Shown here: one piece after another, positions 1 to 6,275 of the stretch
Layout of the letters: every line of letters begins with the position of its first letter
Position numbering within the stretch: position 1 is the first letter of the stretch
Source: Deltaproteobacteria bacterium
GTDB taxonomy: Bacteria; Desulfobacterota; Dissulfuribacteria; Dissulfuribacterales; UBA3076
Length of the DNA: 6,325 nucleotides
Assembly (NCBI GenBank): GCA_021159445.1
Contig: JAGGRV010000259.1
Coordinates: forward strand, 1-6,325
Direction: 5' to 3'
Translations under genes and position numbers: made by a program
Notes under the pieces: model-generated
Seen by the model: the letters and a program-made list of their open reading frames with translations, nothing else
The model's database searches: none
Told to the model about the DNA's origin: nothing

Positions 1-18
1 TTATTTATCTCCCGTTCC
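1..18 (-). mobile_element. Terminal fragment of a second copy of the 154-bp MITE-like element
   Basis: The window opens with TTATTTATCTCCCGTTCC. This is the exact reverse complement of the first 18 bases of the element at 5707-5860 (GGAACGGGAGATAAATAA). It is followed by TAA at 19-21, the same trinucleotide that flanks the complete copy. This therefore looks like one end of a second copy, inserted in the opposite orientation and cut off by the window edge. The match and the TAA flank are seen directly; the rest of the copy is inferred to lie outside the window. Confidence 0.75.
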
Positions 19-21
19 TAA

Positions 22-298
22 GTTAAAAAAACAGTAGTTTCCTGTTAGGTTCTTGTATATAGTATTTTTGCAAATAGCGTGCTAACATATTTACGGCATA
101 AAGTTTCTACTAAATTTTTATATGACGTTTATCCAATCAACAATTAGAAATATTTGTTTATGTTCAGACCAAATAGAGAAGAACCATAATAAATATACCG
201 AACTGAAAGGGAATGCTTTTGTCTATATGCTAGGCTAAATAGCAGTGGGGCTCCAATTTGTCAAGTATTTGATCCTGGCTAACTCAGACCCTTTGCAG
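22..298. other. AT-rich intergenic stretch with no recognisable gene
   Basis: This stretch is visibly AT-rich compared with the genes that follow. It has no open frame of convincing length or coding character on either strand. I saw no tRNA-like cloverleaf, no known riboswitch core and no CRISPR-like repeats. It lies between a mobile-element end and the promoter region of the first gene, so it may be upstream regulatory DNA or debris of earlier insertions. Confidence 0.5.
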
Positions 299-304
299 TA
301 TAAT
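276..304 (+). promoter_or_regulatory. Possible sigma-70-type promoter for the ACP-FAAL-PlsC gene
   Basis: A perfect TATAAT lies at 299-304. Seventeen bases upstream, TGGCTA at 276-281 matches the -35 consensus at only three of six positions. Transcription would start near 311 and give a leader of roughly 65 nt before the ATG at 377. The -10 box is convincing, the -35 box is weak, and the region is AT-rich, so a chance match is possible. Confidence 0.35.
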
Positions 305-347
305 CAGTGTCAGATTAAACAGCAACTCAGTTATTTAACTCATGTCA

Positions 348-366
348 CACTCCTTGGCAGGGAGTG
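348..366 (+). promoter_or_regulatory. Ribosome binding site inside a small hairpin
   Basis: GGGAG at 360-364 is the best Shine-Dalgarno match upstream of the ATG at 377, with a rather long spacing of 12 nt. GGAGTG (361-366) pairs perfectly with CACTCC (348-353) across a 7-nt loop, so the binding site could be partly hidden in the mRNA. The stem is only six base pairs, so a regulatory role is speculative. Confidence 0.3.
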
Positions 367-376
367 AATAATTGCG

Positions 377-3184
377 ATGAGTGACAAGCAAAAAAAACAG
401 CCCGGTGAAGAGACTGCTGAATTGTTGCTTGAAGTCGTGCGCCAGCTTGCGGCTGAGCTTCAACCGGGTCGGAAACAATTATCGTCAGTTACGCTGGACA
501 GCTCACTGGATCGCGATCTTGGCCTTGACAGCCTGGCCAGGGTAGAGCTGCTAATCCGCATTGAACGAACCTTTGAGGTTATGCTGTCTGAACAGGTGCT
601 GGCCGGCGCAGAAACGCCGCGCGACCTGTTGCGGGCCGTGCTGAGCGGTAGCCCGAAGCGGCCCCGGATAACCCCGGACCAGGTCAAACCAGCCGCCCTG
701 GAGAAGGCGGATGCCGCGGCCCATAGCGCGCAAACCCTGGTAGAGGTGCTGGACTGGCACGTGCTGACCCATCCGGACCGTCCCCATATCCTCCTCTACG
801 GCGAAGCTGATCACCCGGAAGAGATCACTTACCAGGCACTTAAACAAGGGGCGGAAGCAGTAGCTGCCGGGCTGCGACAAAGAGATCTCGAGCCCGGACA
901 GACAGTGGCCATAATGCTGCCTACCAGCCGCGAGTACTTTTTCAGCTTTTTCGGGATATTGCTCGGAGGCGGCATACCGGTTCCCCTGTATCCACCGGTA
1001 CGGCCGACGCAGATCGAGGAACACCTTCGCCGGCACAGGGGCATTCTGGGCAACGCACAGGCCACAATGTTAATTACTGTACCCGAGGCCCAGCAACTCG
1101 CACGCCTGCTCAAGGCCCAGGTAGAAGGACTGCGCAGCGTGGTGACCGTGCAGGAGCTCACTGCCGGGGCAGGAGAATTTAACGCTCCACCATTGCAGCC
1201 CCAGGATATCGCCTTTTTGCAATATACCTCCGGCAGCACGGGTGACCCCAAAGGCGTGGTCCTCACCCATGCCAACCTGCTGGCTAACATCCGTGCCATG
1301 GGCGAGGCCGTGCAGGCAGATTCCACAGATGTGTTCGTGAGCTGGTTGCCCCTTTACCACGACATGGGGCTGATCGGTGCCTGGTTTGGCAGCCTGTACT
1401 ACGCCTGCCAAATGGTCCTGATGTCGCCCCTGGCGTTCCTGGCGCGACCGGAACAGTGGCTGTGGACCATCCATCGGCACCGCGGCACTTTGTCCCCTTC
1501 CCCCAACTTCGGTTATGAGCTCTGCCTGCGCAAGATTGATGACCGTGATATCAAGGGATTGGACCTTAGTTCCTGGCGCATCGCCTTTAACGGGGCAGAG
1601 CCGGTCAGCCCGGAGACAGTACAGCACTTCTCCGAGCGCTTTAGCCAATATGGCTTCCGGCCAAAGGCAATGACTCCTGTCTACGGACTTGCCGAGAGCT
1701 CGGTGGGCCTGGCCTTTCCGCCCCTTGATCGCGGCCCGGTCATCGACCGTATCCGGCGCGAGCCGCTCATAAGCTCAGGTCAAGCCGTGCCGGCACTGGA
1801 AACAGATACAAAGGCACTGCGCTTCGTGGCATGCGGCCGGCCCTTGCCAGGGCACCAGATCCGCATTGCAGATCCCACTGATCGCGAATTGCCTGAGCGG
1901 CAGGAAGGGCGGCTCCAGTTCCGGGGACCGTCGGTAACCAGCGGCTACTTCCGCAACCCCGGGGAAACCCGGCGTCTGTTCCACGGAGACTGGCTCGATT
2001 CCGGTGATCTGGCCTACATGGCTGGAGGAGATGTGTATCTGACCAGCCGGGTCAAAGACATCATCATACGTGGCGGTCGCAACATCTATCCATACGAGCT
2101 GGAAGAAGCTGTTGGAGAAATCCCCGGCATCCGTAAGGGTTGTGTGGCTGTCTTCGGGAGCACTGACCCTGCTTCCGGCACTGAGCGCCTGGTTGTACTG
2201 GCCGAGACCCGTGAAACGGACAGTGAGACACTTAAGCAGTTGCGCACCCGCATTATTAATGTAGCGGTTGACCTTCTGGCCATGCCCCCTGACGACGTGG
2301 TGATCGCGCCTTCGCATACGGTACTTAAGACTTCCAGCGGGAAAATCCGCCGTGCCGCCAGCCGCGAACGTTACGAGCAGGGCCGGATCGGCAAACGGCA
2401 ACGGGCGGTCTGGTGGCAACTGACCCGACTCGCGCTGGGCGGCCTGCTGCCGCAACTGCGCCGTACAAGACGAATGGTAACCGATGTGCTTTACGCCTCT
2501 TACGCCTGGACACTGTTCGGGCTGGTGGCGCCTGTGACATGGCTGCTGGTCGCCCTGTTGCCGCGGTCCGGATGGCGATGGACTGTTGCGCGCGGCTCTA
2601 TGCGATTGCTGGCCCGTCTTTCGCAAACACCTATTGTGGTGCACGGGCTGGATAACCTTCCGAAAGACCGCCCTATCGTACTGGTTGCCAATCACCTGAG
2701 TTATATTGACGGATTTGTGCTGGTGGCAGCCCTGCCCATTGAGTTCGGTTTTGTAGCCAAAGTAGAACTGAAAGACTATTTTACTATCCGCTTGCTGCTG
2801 TCGCGCATGGACGTGGAGTTCATCGAACGCTTTGATATTGAACGGGGTGTGGCGGACGCCCGCCGGATCGCACAAGCGGCAGCCCGCGGGAAGTCGTTAC
2901 TGTTTTTTCCGGAAGGCACGTTCCAACGTATGCCGGGTCTATTGCCGTTCCACATGGGTGCATTCGTCACGGCTGCCGAGGCCGGGATGCCGGTGGTACC
3001 TGTGACAATCAGGGGAACCCGGTCCAAGCTACGTTCAGGCTCCTTGCTTCCGCGCCGCGGAGCGGTAAGCCTCACGGTCGGGAAGCCAATCACGCCGAGA
3101 GGATCAGACTGGTCTGCTGCCATCGAGCTGCGCGACGCAGCCCGCGCAGACATTCTGCGCCACTGCGGTGAACCTGAGCAGTGA
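377..3184 (+). CDS. Trifunctional ACP - fatty acyl-AMP ligase - PlsC-type acyltransferase fusion
   Basis: This 935-residue protein has three domains. Residues ~12-95 are an acyl carrier protein; GLDSLARVEL puts the phosphopantetheine serine at Ser52. Residues ~120-680 are an adenylate-forming ligase, with P-loop YTSGSTGDPKG (283-293), YGLAE (436-440), SGD ending at Asp544, and KTSSGK with the likely catalytic Lys656. WLPLYHDMGLIG and VPLYPP are typical of fatty acyl-AMP ligases rather than acyl-CoA synthetases. One hydrophobic segment (~709-729) suggests membrane association. Residues ~745-930 are a PlsC/LPLAT acyltransferase with NHLSYID (His773, Asp778), FPEG (844-847) and a PVVPVTI block. 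The inferred role is activating a free fatty acid, loading it onto the fused ACP and transferring it to a lysophospholipid or glycerol phosphate. The acceptor cannot be read from sequence. All key motifs are present and the frame is uninterrupted. The ATG at 377 is chosen because it follows the GGGAG and begins the ACP domain naturally. E. coli Aas joins similar activities in the opposite order without an ACP. Confidence 0.92.
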   Translation: MSDKQKKQPGEETAELLLEVVRQLAAELQPGRKQLSSVTLDSSLDRDLGLDSLARVELLIRIERTFEVMLSEQVLAGAETPRDLLRAVLSGSPKRPRITPDQVKPAALEKADAAAHSAQTLVEVLDWHVLTHPDRPHILLYGEADHPEEITYQALKQGAEAVAAGLRQRDLEPGQTVAIMLPTSREYFFSFFGILLGGGIPVPLYPPVRPTQIEEHLRRHRGILGNAQATMLITVPEAQQLARLLKAQVEGLRSVVTVQELTAGAGEFNAPPLQPQDIAFLQYTSGSTGDPKGVVLTHANLLANIRAMGEAVQADSTDVFVSWLPLYHDMGLIGAWFGSLYYACQMVLMSPLAFLARPEQWLWTIHRHRGTLSPSPNFGYELCLRKIDDRDIKGLDLSSWRIAFNGAEPVSPETVQHFSERFSQYGFRPKAMTPVYGLAESSVGLAFPPLDRGPVIDRIRREPLISSGQAVPALETDTKALRFVACGRPLPGHQIRIADPTDRELPERQEGRLQFRGPSVTSGYFRNPGETRRLFHGDWLDSGDLAYMAGGDVYLTSRVKDIIIRGGRNIYPYELEEAVGEIPGIRKGCVAVFGSTDPASGTERLVVLAETRETDSETLKQLRTRIINVAVDLLAMPPDDVVIAPSHTVLKTSSGKIRRAASRERYEQGRIGKRQRAVWWQLTRLALGGLLPQLRRTRRMVTDVLYASYAWTLFGLVAPVTWLLVALLPRSGWRWTVARGSMRLLARLSQTPIVVHGLDNLPKDRPIVLVANHLSYIDGFVLVAALPIEFGFVAKVELKDYFTIRLLLSRMDVEFIERFDIERGVADARRIAQAAARGKSLLFFPEGTFQRMPGLLPFHMGAFVTAAEAGMPVVPVTIRGTRSKLRSGSLLPRRGAVSLTVGKPITPRGSDWSAAIELRDAARADILRHCGEPEQ

Positions 3185-3268
3185 AATTTGAAACTTGAAA
3201 TTTGAAATTGGGAAAAACACAAGGATGTAGATGCATCACCTAATTTCAAATTTCGAATTTCCAGTTTC
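3183..3268. repeat. Heptad-based inverted repeat between the two acyl-activating genes
   Basis: The left arm (3183-3209) consists of four tandem heptads: GAAATTT, GAAACTT, GAAATTT and GAAATT(g). The right arm (3242-3268) is its imperfect reverse complement, matching at 23 of 27 positions, with the innermost 13 bp perfect. The 32-nt loop contains the self-complementary GATGCATC at 3230-3237. The left arm overlaps the stop codon of the upstream gene. No T-tract follows, so it is not a standard intrinsic terminator. It could fold in RNA as an intercistronic stem, or be a dispersed palindromic repeat. Confidence 0.75.
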
Positions 3269-3292
3269 GACATCGGCATTCAATTCGATAAT
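3265..3292 (+). promoter_or_regulatory. Weak candidate promoter for the second acyl-activating gene
   Basis: GATAAT at 3287-3292 matches the -10 consensus at five of six positions. TTTCGA at 3265-3270, 16 bp upstream, is a poor -35 (three of six). A perfect 14-bp palindrome, CTTTTTCGAAAAAG (3298-3311), lies just downstream and could be an operator. The support is thin; the gene could also be read through from upstream across the inverted repeat. Confidence 0.22.
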
Positions 3293-4611
3293 ACATGCTT
3301 TTTCGAAAAAGTGTAAACTGATGAATGAAGGACGCAAAAAAAACAATGCATCCATTAACAGAATTCCATTCTGACCTTATTCCTTGCGCTGAGGCAGGCA
3401 CGTTGCCAGGCCTGTTTCAGCGTCGAACCGAAAGGACGCCTGAGATCGTTGCCTACCAGCAGTATGATCCGGCCGAGAAGAGGTGGATATCCTATACCTG
3501 GCAGGAGATTCACATACAGTATTCTCGCTGGCAGCAAGCCCTGGCAGGAGAAAATCTTGAGGCTGGTGATCGTGTCGCTGTTGTTCTGCGCAACAGCGTG
3601 GAATGGGTCTGCTTTGAACAGGCCGCCATGTCTTTAGGGCTGGTGGTTGTGCCCCTGTGTACATGGGACAGTCCTGAAAACATTGCCTATATCTTGACCG
3701 ACTCAGGCAGCAGGCTATTGCTCGTTGGCACTGCCCAACAATGGGAAGCGCTGGCAGAGCATTGTGCCGGGTTGCCTGCCTTGGACCATGTGCTGTGTTT
3801 GGAAAAAGAGGAGGTGACCGGGACACAACACAAGATAAAATTCAGCTATATAGCCGATTGGCTGCCGGAACGTCCGGTTGCCCCGGTCAACCTGGCCACT
3901 GATCCTCACAGGCTTGCTACAATTGTTTACACATCAGGGACAACAGGCCCTCCCAAGGGCGTAATGCTGTCTCACCTGAACATTCTCTGGAATGCAGAGG
4001 CCGTGCTAAAAGTGAATCCAGGGTACAGAGAAGATGTCTTTCTATCTTTTCTGCCCCTGTCGCATACATTCGAACGTACAGTGGGTTATTACGTTCCCAT
4101 GATGGCAGGCAGTTCTGTGGCATACGCGCGTTCCGCCAAGGACCTTGCCGAGGACTTGCTGACAATACGGCCTACAGTGCTCATATCGGTGCCAAGAATC
4201 TTCGAGCGTATATATGCGAGGATACAGCAACAATTAATAGGAAAGGGGGCGCTTGCGCGGTTGCTGTTTCGCTGGGCGGAGAAAGTCGGCTGGCACCGTT
4301 TCGAGGCCGCCCAGGGCCGGGGCAGGCACGCCAACCTGTTAGAACGTATCTTATGGCCGCTTCTCCATCGATTCGTGGCAGCCAAAATACTGGCCAAGCT
4401 GGGCGGGCGTGTGCGGTTTGCAGTCAGCGGAGGGGCTCCGCTGCAAGAGAGACTTTCAAGGTTCTTTGTCGGGTTTGGCTTGCCTCTGGTACAGGGGTTC
4501 GGGCTTACCGAGACCTCACCGGTAATAAGCGCCAATCGGCTTGAAAATAATGTACCGGCCTCTGTGGGAGAGCCCTTGCCCGGCGTTGAGATCAAGATCG
4601 AACACAACGGC

Positions 4612-4626
4612 GAGCTCTTGTGCGCA
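4612..4626 (+). other. Frameshift site in the acyl-CoA ligase gene
   Basis: The upstream frame reads GAG CTC TTG (Glu-Leu-Leu) to 4620. The downstream frame reads GTG CGC AGC (Val-Arg-Ser) from 4620. Adding one G to make TTG GTG CGC restores the family-typical ELLVRSPGVMLGYW and leaves the gene open to 5183. This fits loss of one base from a GG pair. No slippery heptamer or A/T run is present, so programmed frameshifting is not supported. Confidence 0.85.
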
Positions 4627-5183
4627 GCCCGGGCGTCATGCTTGGCTACTGGAACCGGCCTGAATATACCCGTGCGGTTATCGATGATGATGGATGGCTG
4701 CATACAGGCGACATTGTGGAAATACTGGATCATCAAATTTATATCCGCGGGCGGCTCAAGGAGATCCTGGTGACCTCCACCGGCGAGAAGGTCTCACCAA
4801 CAGACCTGGAAACGTCGATTGTCCTGGACCCACTTTTCAGCCAGGCCATGGTGGTAGGAGAAGCCAGGCCATGCGTGGCGGCGTTGCTGGTACTCAACCC
4901 CACCGAATGGCAAGTATTCGCCTCCGGGCTTGCTCTGGATCCTGAAGATCCTTCTTCACTCCAGTCGCCCGCAGCCACGAAGGAAGTCATCAAAAAAATC
5001 GCTGGACTGTTACAAAAATTTCCGGTCCATGCCCGGGTACGCTTTGTGTACATGACACTGGAGCCATGGACCATTGAGAACGGCATGATTACCGCCACTA
5101 TGAAACTGAAACGGCCGGAGATCGAAAAACAGTTTGCAGAACAGATACGCAAGCTCTACGTGCGCCGAGATGTCCCAACATAA
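4620..5183 (+). CDS. Downstream fragment of the split acyl-CoA ligase (C-terminal domain)
   Basis: This 187-residue open frame carries the missing end of the FadD15-like enzyme. It contains GVMLGYWNRPE, then WLHTGD with the Asp that contacts the AMP ribose, then RGRLKEILVTSTGEKV around the hinge. The small C-terminal domain follows and ends with NGMITATMKLKR, where a lysine encoded at 5103-5105 or 5109-5111 is the likely adenylation lysine. The GTG at 4620 is where homology resumes and is not a believable natural start: there is no ribosome binding site and it lies inside the upstream frame. It is probably not translated as a separate protein. Confidence 0.7.
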   Translation: MRSPGVMLGYWNRPEYTRAVIDDDGWLHTGDIVEILDHQIYIRGRLKEILVTSTGEKVSPTDLETSIVLDPLFSQAMVVGEARPCVAALLVLNPTEWQVFASGLALDPEDPSSLQSPAATKEVIKKIAGLLQKFPVHARVRFVYMTLEPWTIENGMITATMKLKRPEIEKQFAEQIRKLYVRRDVPT

Positions 5184-5245
5184 TTCCGCTGAAAATACCC
5201 TTGACGGCTGTAACTTCTAATTAACATAATGCCCTGATTTTTCAA

Positions 5246-5270
5246 AGCTAAACGCTAACAGCTAAACGCT
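5246..5270. repeat. Short tandem direct repeat (two copies of AGCTAAACGCT)
   Basis: AGCTAAACGCT occurs perfectly at 5246-5256 and 5260-5270, separated by AAC, giving a 14-bp period. It lies in the 140-bp spacer (5184-5323) between the convergent acyl-CoA ligase and fic remnants. I see no strong hairpin with a T-tract there, so termination of either gene is not explained. With two units it is not a CRISPR; it may be a small iteron-like or slippage repeat. Confidence 0.6.
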
Positions 5271-5323
5271 CAACTTAGGTGGTAACCATGTGTTAACATG
5301 AAAAGTCTGGAAAACATCCTTTT

Positions 5324-5698
5324 TCAGCCAGGCAGCTCTGTCCCCTGATTCATTATTTCCACATACCGCACATAGCTGAAGAGCCGGTTGCGCTTACGCA
5401 AGGTCAATTCCAGGACAACGCCTAAACACTCAAGATGTCCCAGGCACTTGTTGACCGTGGCCGGAGTGATGCCCGTTTTTTCCACCAGCCATCCGGACGT
5501 GGTGATTGGGCGCTCTATCAGGGCCTGATGAACCCGCAACGTTGACGCCGCCGCCCGGCCAAGGCGGCTGATTCTGTCACGATCCTCATTGGCAAGATCA
5601 ATAAGTTGCCTGGCCGAGTCCATAGCCTGACCGGCGGTGACAATGACCGCCTCCGCAAAGAAATCGATCCAGGCCTCCCAGTCACCGGTCAGACGCAC
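5324..5698 (-). pseudogene. Fic family protein, C-terminal fragment (helical and winged-helix part)
   Basis: This fragment reads RLTGDWEAWIDFFAEAV at its start, the region following the catalytic core in many Fic proteins. A helical stretch follows, then a winged-helix-like segment (RPITTSGWLVEKTGITPATV, then LGHLECLGVV) and a TELPG end. That DNA-binding-like C-terminus is common in Fic proteins of about 370 residues. It is separated from the catalytic fragment by the 154-bp insertion. Deleting 5707-5863 joins both parts in one frame as YYYELLNNVRLTGDW. The ATG at 5696-5698 is an accidental start created by the split. The frame is otherwise undamaged, which suggests a recent insertion. Confidence 0.88.
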
Positions 5699-5703
5699 AT
5701 TGT

Positions 5704-5863
5704 TAAGGAACGGGAGATAAATAAGTTGAACAAAAATTAATAGGATTTTTTGTTGTATTCAAGGCGCGAGGAGCGAGCATAACGGGTTATGTGATCGACG
5801 AGCAACGAAGAAGACGGCAAAAAAGACATTAATTTGTTCAAGTTATTTATTGTACGTTCCTAA
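5704..5863. repeat. 3-bp target-site duplication flanking the inserted element
   Basis: TAA at 5704-5706 and TAA at 5861-5863 immediately flank the GGAACG...CGTTCC element. Removing the element and one TAA (157 bp in all) restores an uninterrupted fic reading frame. This shows that the duplication arose on insertion. The fragment terminus at 1-18 also has TAA at its outer edge, so the element may prefer TAA/TTA targets. Confidence 0.88.
5707..5860 (-). mobile_element. 154-bp palindromic MITE-like element inserted in fic
   Basis: The ends are inverted repeats of about 33-35 bp. Both begin GGAACG, differ over the next four bases, then share ATAAATAA, TTGAACAAA and TTAAT with one mismatch and a 2-nt indel. 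The centre is CATAAC-GG-GTTATG (5778-5791), exactly midway (77 + 77 bp). The flanking inner arms are partly complementary, including TTTTTTG against CAAAAAA, so the whole element could fold as one long hairpin. It has no coding capacity. A 3-bp TAA duplication flanks it and a second terminus lies at 1-18. These are the marks of a non-autonomous element moved by a transposase encoded elsewhere. The transposase family cannot be decided; some IS families make 3-bp TNA duplications, but the termini alone do not prove a link. The strand is arbitrary. Confidence 0.88.
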
Positions 5864-6059
5864 GCAGCTCGTAGTAATACTGGCGGTGTGTCTTGAAGTA
5901 GAGACTGAGATAGGGCATCGGCTCCTGGATTACTTTCCGTTCGCACAAAAGCAGCGTGATCAGCAGGCGGCCAAGACGGCCGTTACCATCTAAAAACGGA
6001 TGGATGGTCTCAAACTGCACATGGGCCAGAGCGGCCTTGAGGAGCGCTGGGGTCCCCAA
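5847..6059 (-). pseudogene. Fic family protein, catalytic-core fragment lacking its N-terminus
   Basis: The fragment includes the full Fic motif HPFLDGNGRLGR, whose His is the general base for transfer of AMP or another nucleotide to a target hydroxyl. It sits in a typical AHVQFETIHPF context, followed by YLSLYFKTHRQYYYELL. Native sequence ends at 5864, and the frame then runs into the element and stops (RNVQ*). Upstream, homology stops at about 6055, preceded by an in-frame stop in unrelated DNA. Roughly 190 N-terminal residues, including the target-docking flap and any inhibitory helix, are missing. With the insertion removed, both fragments give 192 codons, about half of a normal Fic-plus-winged-helix protein. 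It is a double-damaged pseudogene; the TTG at 6059 is not a believable start. Confidence 0.88.
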
Positions 6060-6094
6060 TTTTCACAAAAAGTTCCTTTGCTTAGATTGCGTTG

Positions 6095-6127
6095 TACATA
6101 TAATATATGTATATTCATAAATATGAA
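6095..6127 (+). promoter_or_regulatory. Promoter-operator region of the brnT remnant
   Basis: A perfect 8-bp-arm palindrome, TACATATA-A-TATATGTA (6095-6111), overlaps a TATAAT -10 box at 6099-6104. A second palindrome, TTCATA-AA-TATGAA (6114-6127), overlaps the ATG at 6123. Upstream, TTTGCT (6077-6082, 16-bp spacing) is a weak -35. Palindromes over a toxin-antitoxin promoter are typical of autorepression by the antitoxin, which for this family is BrnA. No Shine-Dalgarno is visible, so translation would be nearly leaderless. Confidence 0.5.
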
Positions 6128-6275
6128 CATTGTATGGGAACCGAAAAAAGCGAAAACAAATTTTCTGAAACACCAAATTCGGTTTTCAGACGCCGAGCTG
6201 GTTCTTTTTGACCCTCTGGCTTTGAGCCGTGAAGATGAGGACACGGATGGTGAGCGACGATTCGTCTCTATGTAA
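6123..6275 (+). pseudogene. brnT: BrnT family toxin, 3'-truncated
   Basis: The 50-residue product starts MNIVWEPKKAKTNFLKH and continues with IRFSDAELVLFDPLAL and ERRFVSM. This matches the first half of BrnT, a RelE-fold ribonuclease toxin of about 90 residues (pattern WDPxKAxxNxxKH, then the VFxDP and ERF blocks). It then stops at TAA, and the following DNA encodes nothing like the rest of the fold in any forward frame. The distal catalytic strand and the partner antitoxin brnA are absent from the window. The open frame extends upstream to 6000, but that part is antisense to fic and is not BrnT-like, so ATG 6123 is the proper start. Truncation should abolish ribonuclease activity. The closely opposed, truncated fic suggests a rearrangement junction near 6056-6060. 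Confidence 0.75.

Larger units (their letters stand above)
3325..5183 (+). pseudogene. Long-chain fatty acid-CoA ligase (FadD15-like), split by a -1 frameshift
   Basis: Read as one gene this encodes about 619 residues, the usual size of the FadD15/long-chain acyl-CoA synthetase group. Visible motifs are the P-loop YTSGTTGPPKG (residues 202-212), LPLSHTFER, a VPRIFERIY segment and FGLTETSP (392-399), all before the break. Beyond it lie VRSPGVMLGYW, WLHTGD and RGRLKE. The family reaction is ATP-dependent conversion of a long-chain fatty acid to acyl-CoA via acyl-AMP, usually at the inner membrane face. The first frame runs through codon 431 and then reads an unrelated tail to a stop at 4773; homology resumes at 4620 in another frame. 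The truncated product would keep the P-loop but lose the ribose-binding Asp and the C-terminal Lys, so it should be inactive. The start is uncertain: no good Shine-Dalgarno precedes ATG 3325, while ATG 3346 has AAGGAC upstream at long spacing. It lies 140 bp after the FAAL fusion on the same strand. The frameshift could be a real mutation or a sequencing error. Confidence 0.85.

Noticed and set aside
276..296. Sigma-54 promoter (TGG...TTGCA) upstream of the first gene
   Set aside because: The GG and GC elements are spaced much further apart than the fixed spacing sigma-54 requires.
363..373. AGTGAATAATT shared with the reverse complement of 6274-6284
   Set aside because: Only 11 AT-rich bases match and the flanks do not align convincingly. 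It could hint at a repeat edge but cannot be told from chance here.
1775..2875. Long antisense open frame (366 codons) opposite the FAAL-PlsC gene
   Set aside because: It lies wholly within a gene with strong motif support, has no recognisable domain, and is explained by the GC-rich codon structure of the opposite strand.
3183..3268. Intrinsic terminator of the FAAL fusion gene
   Set aside because: The stem is long and AT-rich with a 32-nt loop and no following T-tract, so it does not fit a Rho-independent terminator.
4600..4640. Programmed ribosomal frameshift in the acyl-CoA ligase
   Set aside because: There is no slippery heptamer, no A/T run and no obvious downstream stem. A one-base loss from GG explains the break more simply.
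5246..5270. Possible CRISPR repeats
   Set aside because: There are only two 11-bp copies with a 3-bp spacer, far below the size of CRISPR repeats and spacers.
6000..6122. N-terminal extension of the BrnT open frame
   Set aside because: This part is antisense to the fic catalytic core and shows no BrnT similarity; the family start fits ATG 6123.
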